From Streptomyces sp. RerS4 (GTDB lineage Bacteria > Actinomycetota > Actinomycetes > Streptomycetales > Streptomycetaceae): a stretch of 64,000 bases of DNA. The position numbers and the translations under genes were made by a program. Positions 28,191 through 35,987 of the stretch are shown here, one piece after another; within the stretch, counting starts at the first letter, position 1, and every line of letters starts with the position of its first letter. A model generated the notes under the pieces. It was not told the origin of the DNA, did not search any database, and saw only the letters and a program-made list of their open reading frames with translations. The DNA lies in the NCBI RefSeq assembly GCF_023515955.1, contig NZ_CP097322.1, forward strand, positions 6,310,501 to 6,374,500. Reading direction: 5' to 3'.

Positions 28191-28859
28191 TCAGTTCTTG
28201 CCGAGGAGCGTCTTCATACGCGCGATCTCGGCGCTCTGGGAGGAGACGATGGCGCCGGCCATGTCCTTGGCGGGCTGGAAGCGGCCCTGGGACTCTTCGG
28301 TCTTCGCCATCGCCACGGCGCCCTCGTGGTGCTTGATCATCAGGTCGAGGAAGGCGGTGTCGAAGGCCTGGCCGGTGGACTTCGACAGCCGGTCCAGCTC
28401 CTCGGCGGTCATCATCCCGGACATGGTGTGCCCGTCGTGTCCGCCGTGCCCGCCGCCGGCGGCGTCAGCCGCGGGCACCTGCTCGCCCCAGGAGGTCAGC
28501 CACCCGGACAGGGTCTTGATCTCCGGGTCCTGGGCCTTCTTGATCTCCTCCGCGAGCTGCTTCACCTCGGCGGATCCGGCGCGCGTGGCGGCGAGGTCGG
28601 CCATCTCGACGGCCTGCCGGTGGTGGGGGATCATCCCCTGGGCGAAGGCCGTGTCGGCGGCGTTGTTCCCGCCCGGCGCGCTCGCGGACGCACTCGGGGA
28701 GGCATCGGCGGACGCGCTGTGGCCGTTGTGCGCCGAGTCGCCGCCCGCCCGGTCGGAGTTCCCGCCGCAGGCGGCGAGGACGAGGGCTGCGGTCGCGGCC
28801 AGCGCGACGGCGGAGGTACGGCGGATCGTGGAACGGCTGATCGTGGAGCGGTCGGTCAT
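28191..28859 (-). CDS. DUF305 lipoprotein, probably copper-related
   Basis: A 222-residue secreted lipoprotein: N-terminal signal ending in lipobox LAAC, then a Ser/Ala-rich linker and a DUF305 ferritin-like helical domain with two metal-type motifs, FAQGMIPHHRQAVEMAD and FLDLMIKHHEGAVAMAK. A His/Gly/Met-rich insert (GGGHGGHDGHTMSGMM) between the halves could bind copper. ATG 28859 is preceded by AGGAGAAG at ideal distance; an upstream in-frame ATG at 28886 has none. It lies 91 bp after DUF6153 on the same strand and probably shares its promoter and CsoR-like site. A role in extracytoplasmic copper handling is inferred from the family and context. Confidence 0.85.
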   Translation of the reverse strand: MTDRSTISRSTIRRTSAVALAATAALVLAACGGNSDRAGGDSAHNGHSASADASPSASASAPGGNNAADTAFAQGMIPHHRQAVEMADLAATRAGSAEVKQLAEEIKKAQDPEIKTLSGWLTSWGEQVPAADAAGGGHGGHDGHTMSGMMTAEELDRLSKSTGQAFDTAFLDLMIKHHEGAVAMAKTEESQGRFQPAKDMAGAIVSSQSAEIARMKTLLGKN

Positions 28860-28950
28860 GGTGGTGCTTCTCCTGTGCTGCGGCACGCCGGACAGCGGCG
28901 TGCGTGCGTGAAGTGGTCGGCTCGTACGGCGACGTGTCGCCCGAGCCGGC

Positions 28951-29451
28951 CTATACGCGCAGGAGTTGCAGTTCGCTGAGTGAGGGAGGCGCCCGCCCGT
29001 GGGTCGCCCCGGTCGGTACGAGGCCCCGTGCGGGCGCCGCCGACGCGTCGACCGTGCCGGGCACGACCGCCGGCACGGACAGCACCGGAGGGCCGCTGAT
29101 GCCGGAGGCCGCGCAGGTGGGGTCCGCGTGCTCGGCGTGACCGCCTCCGGGGCCGCCGCCGTGACCGCCGCCGGGCCCGTCGTGCGGGCAGGCGCAGGGC
29201 GCGGTGGAGGAGTGGTCCGTCGGGGCGTGGTCCGTCGAGGGCCGATCCGTGCGGTGCGTCGATGTCGACGCGGTCGCCGCGCCGGTGACCGTCTCGGCGT
29301 GGGCGGTCATCGAAGCCTGGGCGGGGATGCCGCCCGGTCCCAGGCCGTGCATGGCGAGCAGGCCCGTCAGCACGGCCAGGACGAGCAACAGGCGTCGGGG
29401 CAGCCCGAAGGGGCGACTCGCTCGACCCACCCCGTTGCTCATGCCCGCCAT
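28951..29451 (-). CDS. DUF6153 family small membrane/secreted protein
   Basis: A protein of about 166 residues with one N-terminal hydrophobic helix (RLLLVLAVLTGLLAMHGLGP), a long Thr/His/Gly-rich middle with CACPHDGPGGGHGGG, and the conserved tail PPSLSELQLLRV that is characteristic of DUF6153. The His- and Cys-rich middle suggests metal binding. Starts at ATG 29451 (MAGM) or ATG 29442 (MSNGV); AGG lies 10 nt before the former. It is the first gene of a pair with DUF305 and has a CsoR-like palindrome 20 bp before its start. The function is unknown; the copper link is inferred from the operator and the partner. Confidence 0.75.
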   Translation of the reverse strand: MAGMSNGVGRASRPFGLPRRLLLVLAVLTGLLAMHGLGPGGIPAQASMTAHAETVTGAATASTSTHRTDRPSTDHAPTDHSSTAPCACPHDGPGGGHGGGPGGGHAEHADPTCAASGISGPPVLSVPAVVPGTVDASAAPARGLVPTGATHGRAPPSLSELQLLRV

Positions 29452-29470
29452 CGTAGGCGACCTGGTCGGG

Positions 29471-29487
29471 ATACTCCAAGGGGGTAT
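29471..29487. promoter_or_regulatory. CsoR-like copper operator upstream of DUF6153
   Basis: ATACTCC-AAG-GGGGTAT is a near-perfect palindrome (one mismatch between the 7-bp arms). It resembles the ATACCCC/GGGGTAT type boxes bound by the copper-sensing repressor CsoR. It lies 20-36 bp upstream of the DUF6153 start, as expected for an operator. Confidence 0.55.
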
Positions 29488-29542
29488 GGGGTCCGTGTGC
29501 ATGGGCCGCATGGGTAGGGATCCGGCACCATCCGTCGCGCCC

Positions 29543-30637
29543 TCAGGCCGGCTTGACCGGGCGGCCCTCGTGCAGTTCCAGGGGCCCGGTGCCCTTGGCG
29601 AGGGCCTTGAGGCAGGCCTTGATCTGCCGCCGCAGCAGGGGTTTGACCAGTCCGCGCAGTTCCCCGGGCTCCGCCGTGCACCAGCTCAGCAGTTCGCCTT
29701 CGGGGAGGCGGATCCGGCCCAGGGTGGCCGCGTCGAGGACCCCGCCGTCGTAGAGGAACCGGATCCGCGCCGGATGGCCGTCGCGGTGGGACCAGTTGAC
29801 GGCCAGGAGCCGGCCGGGGGGCAGGTCCAGGCCCAGTTCCTCGCGGACCTCGCGCGCCGCGCCGGACCTGGGGGTCTCGCCGAGGTCGCTGTCGACGCCG
29901 CCGCCCGGCAGCAGCCGGCGTCCGGGCGTGCCGTAGCCCGGCTCGACCAGCAGGACGCGGCCGGCCTCGTCGGTGAACACCACGTTCGCGGCGATCAGGG
30001 CCTTCGGCCGGGCGGCGCGGTGCCCGGCCTCGTCGAACCCGCCCGCGTGCTCCAGAGCCGCCCGGTCCGCCGGGTCGAAACCGGCGGGAGAGCCCGGCTG
30101 GGGCACGCCGTCCACCAGGTGCGCGAAGGAGCCCAGGCGCAGCGCGGCCAGTCCCGCCCGCAACCGTGCGGCGGGCCGGGCGGGCAGCCGCCGCTGTGCC
30201 TCCTCCGGGGTGAGCCAGTACGCCTGGGTGATCTCACCGTCCGCGAAGGCGAGCGACCGGGCCCGATCGGCGGTGAGCGGGCCCACGAGGTGGACGTGCG
30301 CCACGAGCGAGCGCCCGAGCCGACCGGGCCGACAGGAGTCGACGGCGAGCAGCCGGCCCACGGGCACGGTGAGGCTCAGCTCCTCCTCCAGCTCCCGGGC
30401 CAGGCCCGCCTCCGGCGTCTCGGTGTCCTCCACGGTGCCGCCGGGCAGTTCCAGGTCCTCCTTGTAGGAGGTGGCCAGGACGAGGACCCGCCCCTCGGTG
30501 TCCATGACGATCCCGGTCGCGGCGACCAGCGGGGAGGTCTGGGCCGCGTAATACGCGCGCACCCTCTCGTCGCGCCCGGCATCGCGCCCGTCGTCACGCC
30601 CGTCGTCGGGCGCGGAGGAGGAAAGGCTGTCGGGCAC
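29543..30637 (-). CDS. Tandem Nudix hydrolase domain protein
   Basis: A 364-residue protein with two Nudix domains in one chain. The first Nudix box is GGTVEDTETPEAGLARELEE (about residues 65-84) followed by ELSL; the second is GGGVDSDLGETPRSGAAREV followed by REELGL (about 250-275). The REL/REV-x-EE metal-binding glutamates are present in both, so both sites may be active on nucleoside-diphosphate derivatives. An Asp/Arg-rich leader of about 25 residues (DDGRDDGRDAGRDER) precedes them. The usual bacterial form has one domain; duplication with diverged sequence suggests two substrates or a regulatory copy. No operon partner is evident. Confidence 0.82.
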   Translation of the reverse strand: MPDSLSSSAPDDGRDDGRDAGRDERVRAYYAAQTSPLVAATGIVMDTEGRVLVLATSYKEDLELPGGTVEDTETPEAGLARELEEELSLTVPVGRLLAVDSCRPGRLGRSLVAHVHLVGPLTADRARSLAFADGEITQAYWLTPEEAQRRLPARPAARLRAGLAALRLGSFAHLVDGVPQPGSPAGFDPADRAALEHAGGFDEAGHRAARPKALIAANVVFTDEAGRVLLVEPGYGTPGRRLLPGGGVDSDLGETPRSGAAREVREELGLDLPPGRLLAVNWSHRDGHPARIRFLYDGGVLDAATLGRIRLPEGELLSWCTAEPGELRGLVKPLLRRQIKACLKALAKGTGPLELHEGRPVKPA

Positions 30638-30704
30638 GGCTGCGGCTCCAGCGGATCGGTGGGTGACTCACCGCATGCCTACCACGCCACGCCGCCCGGG
30701 GACT

Positions 30705-31328
30705 TCAGGCCCGTACGAGGAGCATGCCGCCCAGGGTGACCATCGTCGCGGCGACCAGCCCGTCCAGCACCCGCCAGGCGCCGGGCCGCGCGAGCGGACC
30801 GCTCAGCAGGCGGGCTCCGTATCCGAGGCCGGCGAACCAGATCAGGCTGGCCAGGCCGGCGCCGATGCCGAACGCCCAGCGCAGGTCGCCCCGGTCGGCG
30901 GCCAGGGAGCCGACGAGCAGCACGGTGTCCAGGTACACGTGCGGGTTGAGCCAGGTCATCGCCAGGCAGGTCAGCACCGCCCCGCGCACGGAGCCGGCCG
31001 CCGCGCCCCCGGTGGTGAGGGCCGCGCCGGGGGTGGGGCGCAGGACGCGGCGGGCCGCGAGGATCCCGTAGCAGATCAGGAAGCCGCCGCCGGCGAGGGC
31101 GACGGCGGTCAGGGCGGCGGGCCAGGCGGTGACGAAGGCGCCGACGCCGGCCACGCCGAGGGCGATGAGGAGCGCGTCGGACAGCGCGCAGATGGCGACG
31201 ACCGGGAGGACGGCGTGGCGGCGCGCGCCCTGCCGCAGGACGAAGGCGTTCTGCGCGCCGATGGCGACGATGAGGGACAGGCCGGTGCCGAAGCCCGCCA
31301 GGGCCGCTGTGGTGATGCCGTGAGTCAT
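30705..31328 (-). CDS. LysE/ArgO family amino acid exporter
   Basis: A 207-residue integral membrane protein with about six hydrophobic segments. The family start GTGLSLIVAIGAQNAFVLRQG is very close to LysE/ArgO, and the mid-protein TWLNPHVYLDTVLLVGS stretch with the conserved NP-x-x-x-x-D is present. These proteins export basic amino acids, mainly arginine and lysine, to avoid toxic accumulation. The gene is divergent from a LysR-type regulator with a 65-bp intergenic region, the classic lysE-lysG/argO-argP arrangement. Short (207 residues) but normal for the family. Confidence 0.88.
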   Translation of the reverse strand: MTHGITTAALAGFGTGLSLIVAIGAQNAFVLRQGARRHAVLPVVAICALSDALLIALGVAGVGAFVTAWPAALTAVALAGGGFLICYGILAARRVLRPTPGAALTTGGAAAGSVRGAVLTCLAMTWLNPHVYLDTVLLVGSLAADRGDLRWAFGIGAGLASLIWFAGLGYGARLLSGPLARPGAWRVLDGLVAATMVTLGGMLLVRA

Positions 31329-31393
31329 GGAACGACCGTAATCAGCGCGTCGTAGCCAGTACAGCTAAAGATTTTTACGTAGCATTAGCGCTC

Positions 31394-32359
31394 GTGATGG
31401 AAGATCTTCCCCTGGACCAGGTGCGGACGCTGCTCGCCGTCGTCGACGAGGGCACCTTCGACGCCGCCGCCGCGCTCCTGCACGTCACCCCCTCCGCCGT
31501 GAGTCAACGCGTGAAGGCCCTGGAACAGCGCACCGGCAGGGTGCTGCTGATGCGCTCCAAGCCGGTACGCCCCACCGAGTCCGGTCAGGTGGTGATCCGT
31601 TTCGCCCGCCAGCTCGCCCGGCTGGAGCGGGACGCGCGGGCCGAGTTGGGCATGTCCGACGACCTGGGCCCGGTCCGGCTGCCGCTCGCGGTCAACGCGG
31701 ACTCCCTCGCCACCTGGTTCCTGCCGGCGTTGACCCGGGTGCCGCAGGAGTCGCCGGTCTGCTTCGAGCTGCACCGGGAGGACGAGGGCCACACGACCGC
31801 GCTGCTGCGGGAGGGGCAGGTGATGGCCGCCGTCACCTCCTCCCCGGACCCGGTGGCGGGCTGCACGGTGCGGGCGCTGGGGCTGTCGCGGTACCTGGCG
31901 GTGGCCAGTCCCGCCTTCGCCGACCGGCATTTCCCGCCGGGCGTGGAGCCGGACGCGCGGCGGCTGTGGGAGGCGCCGGTGATCGTGTTCGACCGGCGTG
32001 ACGAGCTCCAGGACGCGTTCGTGCGCCGGCTGTCCGGCGGTGTCGCGGGGGCCGGGCCCGTACGCCACCTGGTGCCGACCTCGGAGGGCTTCCGGGACGC
32101 CGTGGCCGCCGGGCTGGGCTGGGGGCTGGTGCCCGAGCCGCAGGCGGAGCCGTTGCTGCGGGCCGGGGCGCTGGTGGCGCTGGCGCCGGGGCGGCCCATG
32201 GACGTACCGCTGTACTGGCAGCAGTGGAAGCTGGACTCGCCCGCGCTGGCGACGGCCGCACGTGTGATCGCCGAGGTCGCGATGGAGGAACTCCACCCGA
32301 TGCCGGCCGGCCGCCCGGATCCGAGGCCGGCGCCGTCCGCGCCGGGAACGCGACGCTGA
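31394..32359 (+). CDS. LysR-type regulator of the ArgP/LysG group
   Basis: A 321-residue transcription regulator. Residues 7-66 form the winged helix-turn-helix (VRTLLAVVDEGTFDAAAALL, then HVTPSAVSQRVKALEQRTGR), followed by a LysR substrate-binding domain (PVRLPLAVNADSLATWFLPAL). It very likely activates the divergent exporter in response to basic amino acids. The start is GTG 31394 or ATG 31397. TAGCAT at 31380-31385 ends 8 nt before GTG, so transcription could begin at the start codon and the mRNA be leaderless; no Shine-Dalgarno sequence is present. The AT-rich stretch ATTTTTACGTAGCATTAG between the genes is the probable operator. Confidence 0.88.
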   Translation: MMEDLPLDQVRTLLAVVDEGTFDAAAALLHVTPSAVSQRVKALEQRTGRVLLMRSKPVRPTESGQVVIRFARQLARLERDARAELGMSDDLGPVRLPLAVNADSLATWFLPALTRVPQESPVCFELHREDEGHTTALLREGQVMAAVTSSPDPVAGCTVRALGLSRYLAVASPAFADRHFPPGVEPDARRLWEAPVIVFDRRDELQDAFVRRLSGGVAGAGPVRHLVPTSEGFRDAVAAGLGWGLVPEPQAEPLLRAGALVALAPGRPMDVPLYWQQWKLDSPALATAARVIAEVAMEELHPMPAGRPDPRPAPSAPGTRR

Positions 32360-32447
32360 GCTCCGGCGGAGCGTGTCCGGGGCGCGGCCGGGGCAGGGGA
32401 ACGACGGTGGCAGACTGGCCGCTGATCCGCCGAAGGGGAGTACGTCC

Positions 32448-33536
32448 GTGTCCATGTTCAGCAACCTGCGCCGCGCCGTGAGGCGTGGCTACCGACGGGC
32501 CGTCGACCTCAGTCACCCGGCCCGCTCCCCCCTCGGCAGCGCCGTCGTCAACTGCGTCGTCTACGTGGACGGCGCCCGCCAGGACGGCTGCTCGGAGGTG
32601 GAGGAGGCCCTGCGCCGGGTCCGCAAGGCGGGCGAGGGCTTCGTCTGGATCGGTCTGCACGAGCCCACGCAGGCGGAACTCGCGGGCCTGGCGGCCCTGT
32701 TCGGACTGCATCCCCTGGCCGTCGAGGACGCCGTCAACGCCCATCAGCGGCCGAAGGTGGAGCGCTACGACGACACCCTCTTCGCCGTCTTCAAGACCGT
32801 CCGCTACGTCGAGCACGACGAGTTGACGGCGACCAGCGAGGTCGTCGAGACCGGCGAGCTGATGGCCTTCGTCGGCACGGACTTCGTGATCACCATCCGG
32901 CACGGCGGACAGGGCACCCTCGGCCCCGTCCGCGAGACCCTGGAGGCCGAGCCGGACCAGCTGGCGCAGGGCCCGGCCGCCGTGCTGCACGCCATGGCGG
33001 ACCACGTCGTCGACGACTACGTCGCCGTGACGGACGCCGTGCAGAGCGATCTGGACGCTGTCGAGACGGCCGTGTTCAGTGAGCACGGCGGCCGGGGCGA
33101 CGCCGGCCGCATCTACCAGCTCAAGCGCGAACTCCTCGAACTGCGGCGGGCGGTCGCCCCGCTCGACCGACCGCTCCAGCACCTGGCCACGCAGCCGATA
33201 CCGGTCGTCCCGCCGCAGGTCCGCGCCTACTTCCGCGACGTGGCCGACCACCTGACCCGGGCCACCGAGCAGATCACGGCCTACGACGCCCTGCTCGACT
33301 CCATCCTCCAGGCCCATCTCGCGCAGGTGACCGTCGCTCAGAACGAGGACATGCGCAAGATCACGGCCTGGGCGGCCATCGTCGCCGTCCCGACCATGGT
33401 CTGCGGGGTGTACGGCATGAACTTCGAGCACATGCCGGAACTGCGCTGGCAGTACGGCTATCCGACCGTCCTCGCCGTCATGGCCGTCGCCTGCTTCGCC
33501 ATCCACCGGGGCTTCCGGCGCAACGGCTGGCTCTGA
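32448..33536 (+). CDS. corA: CorA-type magnesium/cobalt channel protein
   Basis: A 362-residue protein of the CorA metal-ion channel family. The signature YGMNF (about residues 321-325) lies between two C-terminal membrane helices, with HMPEL in the extracytoplasmic loop after it; the long N-terminal part forms the cytosolic funnel with the conserved HPLAVEDA and QRPKVERYDDTLF stretches. Functional channels are pentamers that admit Mg2+ or Co2+. GTG 32448 is preferred over ATG 32454, since AAGGGGAG ends 7 nt before it. It stands alone between the LysR and chitosanase genes. Confidence 0.9.
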   Translation: MSMFSNLRRAVRRGYRRAVDLSHPARSPLGSAVVNCVVYVDGARQDGCSEVEEALRRVRKAGEGFVWIGLHEPTQAELAGLAALFGLHPLAVEDAVNAHQRPKVERYDDTLFAVFKTVRYVEHDELTATSEVVETGELMAFVGTDFVITIRHGGQGTLGPVRETLEAEPDQLAQGPAAVLHAMADHVVDDYVAVTDAVQSDLDAVETAVFSEHGGRGDAGRIYQLKRELLELRRAVAPLDRPLQHLATQPIPVVPPQVRAYFRDVADHLTRATEQITAYDALLDSILQAHLAQVTVAQNEDMRKITAWAAIVAVPTMVCGVYGMNFEHMPELRWQYGYPTVLAVMAVACFAIHRGFRRNGWL

Positions 33537-33592
33537 CCGGGATCGGCGCTTCCTGCGGTGCGCATGGGGTATCGGCGACTCCCGTTGTCTGG

Positions 33593-33607
33593 TAGGAAAG
33601 TTTCCTA
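33593..33607. promoter_or_regulatory. CsnR-like operator of the chitosanase gene
   Basis: TAGGAAAGTTTCCTA is a perfect palindrome (7-bp arms, central G), 38 bp upstream of the chitosanase GTG. The AGGAAA/TTTCCT box is the known operator type of CsnR, the ROK-family repressor that silences GH46 chitosanase genes in Streptomyces until chitosan oligosaccharides appear. Confidence 0.75.
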
Positions 33608-33645
33608 ACGGAATCGGGAACGCCCAACCACCGTATGGAGGACCC

Positions 33646-34488
33646 GTGTTCACCGCTCACCGAAAGACCATGACGGTCGGCGCCGTACTCGCCGCCGCCC
33701 TGCTGGCCGCCCCCGCCGCGGCGCACGCGACCGACTCCCCGCGGACCGTGCCCGCCACGCACCACGCCGCCGCGGCGGCGACCGGCCTCGACGATCCGGC
33801 GAAGAAGGAGATCGCCATGCAGATCGTCTCCAGCGCCGAGAACTCCTCGCTGGACTGGAAGGCGCAGTACAAGTACATCGAGGACATAGGCGACGGACGC
33901 GGCTACACCGCCGGCATCATCGGCTTCTGCTCCGGCACCGGCGACATGCTCGACCTCGTCGAGTACTACACCGAGGTCAAGCCGGGCAACGTACTCGCCA
34001 AGTACCTCCCCGCCCTGCGCAAGGTCGACGGCACCGACTCGCACAAGGGCCTCGACCCCGACTTCACCAAGGACTGGGCCAAGGCGGCCCAGGACAGCGC
34101 CTTCAAGAAGGCCCAGGACCACGAGCGCGACCGGGTCTACTTCAACCCGTCCGTCAAGCAGGGCAAGTCCGACGGCGTAGGCACCCTCGGCCAGTTCATC
34201 TACTACGACGCCATCGTCATGCACGGCGACGGCACCGACTCCACCAGCTTCCGCAACATCCGCAAGCGCGCCCTGTCCAAGGCCAAGCCCCCGGCCCAGG
34301 GCGGCAACGAGACCACCTGGCTGAACGCCTTCCTCGACGCCCGCGTGTGGGCGATGAAGCAGGAGGAGGCGCACAGCGACACCAGCCGCGTCGACACCGC
34401 CCAGCGCGTCTTCCTCAGGAAGGGCAACCTGAACCTCAACACCCCGCTGGACTGGAAGGTCTACGGGGACTCCTTCCACATCGGCTGA
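33646..34488 (+). CDS. csnA: Secreted GH46 chitosanase
   Basis: A 280-residue extracellular enzyme that hydrolyses chitosan by an inverting mechanism. A signal peptide (TVGAVLAAALLAAPAAAHA) precedes a short Thr/Ala linker. The mature enzyme closely resembles Streptomyces sp. N174 chitosanase: EIAMQIVSSAENSSLDWKAQ with general acid Glu65, then IEDIGDGRGYT with general base Asp83, the same 18-residue spacing as Glu22/Asp40 in N174. GGFSGTGD-like GFCSGTGDML and TPLDWKVYGD are also conserved. GTG 33646 follows GGAGG by 4 nt. A CsnR-like palindrome precedes it. Its 3' end overlaps a convergent glycosyltransferase gene by 28 bp. Confidence 0.95.
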   Translation: MFTAHRKTMTVGAVLAAALLAAPAAAHATDSPRTVPATHHAAAAATGLDDPAKKEIAMQIVSSAENSSLDWKAQYKYIEDIGDGRGYTAGIIGFCSGTGDMLDLVEYYTEVKPGNVLAKYLPALRKVDGTDSHKGLDPDFTKDWAKAAQDSAFKKAQDHERDRVYFNPSVKQGKSDGVGTLGQFIYYDAIVMHGDGTDSTSFRNIRKRALSKAKPPAQGGNETTWLNAFLDARVWAMKQEEAHSDTSRVDTAQRVFLRKGNLNLNTPLDWKVYGDSFHIG

Positions 34489-35882
34489 CCGCCCCCGACC
34501 CGCCCCGGGCGAGCCCGCTCGTCGCCCAGGGCCCCGGCGCGGCGGCGCATCGCCCAGGCCACGAGCACCGCCGCGCCGGCCAGCCCGTACGCCACCTCCA
34601 CCGTCGCCGGACCCAGCGCCCGCCCCGACACGTACGCCGCCGCCCCCGCGACCGCCACGCCCAGCCACTCGGCCCGCCCGTCCAGCGCCACCAGCGCCAC
34701 CAGGAGCAGCGCGTACCAGGAGTACCCCGGCGTCATCAGCAGGAACGCGGTACCCGTCACCAGCAGCGCCCCGCTCCACGGCCGCTCCGCATCCCCGCGC
34801 CGCCACACGTACGCGACCACCGCCGCCATTCCGAGCGCCACGCCCGGCAGCGCCCAGGAGTCCGGCAGGACCAGCCGCAGCAGCGCGTAGCGGCGGCCCG
34901 CGCCCGGGTCCTCGTACCCCTCCTCCTCGGCGTAACCGCCCAGGTACCCGAAGACCGAGGAGCGGGAGGCCAGGACGTACGGCAGATAGGTCAGACCCGC
35001 CACCGCCGCGGCGGGCACCAGCACCGCCGCCGCGTCCCGCCACCGCCGTACGCCGGCCAGCGCGCCCGGCAACAGCACGGCCGGCAGCAGCTTCGCCGCG
35101 ATCGCCAGGCCGAACAGGGCGCCGCCCAGGACCCGGCGGCGTACCACCACCCCCAGCGCGGCCACCGACAGCAGGACGGCCAGGCCGTCCACGTGCGCGT
35201 TGTTCACCGCCTCCACCGCCACGGCCGGGCACCACGCCCAGTACGCGGCCCACCGGGGATCCGCGCCGCGCCGCCGCAGGATCCACAGCAGCACCCCGGT
35301 CACGCCGAGCGACAGCACGGCCCCGCCGATCTGGAGGGCCTTGTGGCGCACGTCCGGCGGCGACAGACGGTGCAGGAGCGCGAAATACCCCTCGGCGACG
35401 GGCGGGTAGACGGTGTGCACCGTCGGCCGGTTGATCCGGGTACACACCCCCGGCTCGACGGCGACCCGGTCCGCACCCGCGCACTCGGCCGGGGTGCGCG
35501 GGAACAGCCAGTCGTCGCGCAGGCCCCGCAGGGCCGGCTCCGCCGGGGCGTGGTCGTACGGGGAGATCCCGGCGGCCTGCACCCGGCCGTCCCAGGCGTA
35601 CCGGAAGGAATCCGTACTGGTCAGCGGTGGTCCCGCGAGCCCCGTGGCGGCCACCGCGAGCCCCCCGGCGAGGACCAGCGGGACGACGAGACGGGCCGGC
35701 GTCCGACGCAGCGCGAACAGCGCCGCGCCGAACAGCGCCCAGACGGCGGCGTACCACCCGGTCAGCCCGCCGGGATCGGCGGGGTAGCCGGGGTGCCGCA
35801 CCGTCGGCACGAGCGCGGCGGTGAGGGCCACGAGCAGGAGGAGGGTCGCGGCCACGGGGATCCGGGAGCGGGGGTGGTCCAT
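34461..35882 (-). CDS. GT87-type integral membrane mannosyltransferase-like protein
   Basis: A 473-residue polytopic protein with about ten hydrophobic segments. After the second there is a loop with STDSFRYAWDGRVQAAGISP, matching the pattern of GT87/DUF2029 alpha-mannosyltransferases in which an Asp-containing D-x-x-Y-x-W-D-G-R loop follows the first membrane segment and binds the polyprenyl-phosphate sugar; PTVHTVYPPVAEGYFAL follows. It probably adds a mannose or related sugar outside the membrane. ATG 35882 (MDHPRSRIP) is the first methionine before the first membrane helix. It is convergent with the chitosanase gene, overlapping 28 bp, and divergent from the molybdoprotein gene. Confidence 0.75.
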   Translation of the reverse strand: MDHPRSRIPVAATLLLLVALTAALVPTVRHPGYPADPGGLTGWYAAVWALFGAALFALRRTPARLVVPLVLAGGLAVAATGLAGPPLTSTDSFRYAWDGRVQAAGISPYDHAPAEPALRGLRDDWLFPRTPAECAGADRVAVEPGVCTRINRPTVHTVYPPVAEGYFALLHRLSPPDVRHKALQIGGAVLSLGVTGVLLWILRRRGADPRWAAYWAWCPAVAVEAVNNAHVDGLAVLLSVAALGVVVRRRVLGGALFGLAIAAKLLPAVLLPGALAGVRRWRDAAAVLVPAAAVAGLTYLPYVLASRSSVFGYLGGYAEEEGYEDPGAGRRYALLRLVLPDSWALPGVALGMAAVVAYVWRRGDAERPWSGALLVTGTAFLLMTPGYSWYALLLVALVALDGRAEWLGVAVAGAAAYVSGRALGPATVEVAYGLAGAAVLVAWAMRRRAGALGDERARPGRVGGGQPMWKESP

Positions 35883-35987
35883 GGGCAGCAGCCTGGCAGC
35901 GCTGGGCGCGGCCGGTGGTGCGACCGGGCCCGGTGTCCGCGTTTCGTAAGGTGTCGGACGGCCCGCGCGGCGCCGTCCGGCGGTGTG

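Noticed and set aside
34347..35987. Long rightward frame leading into the molybdoprotein gene
   Set aside because: It is antisense to the GT87-type gene and encodes low-complexity His/Arg/Pro-rich sequence; the real start is at 35988 or 35997.
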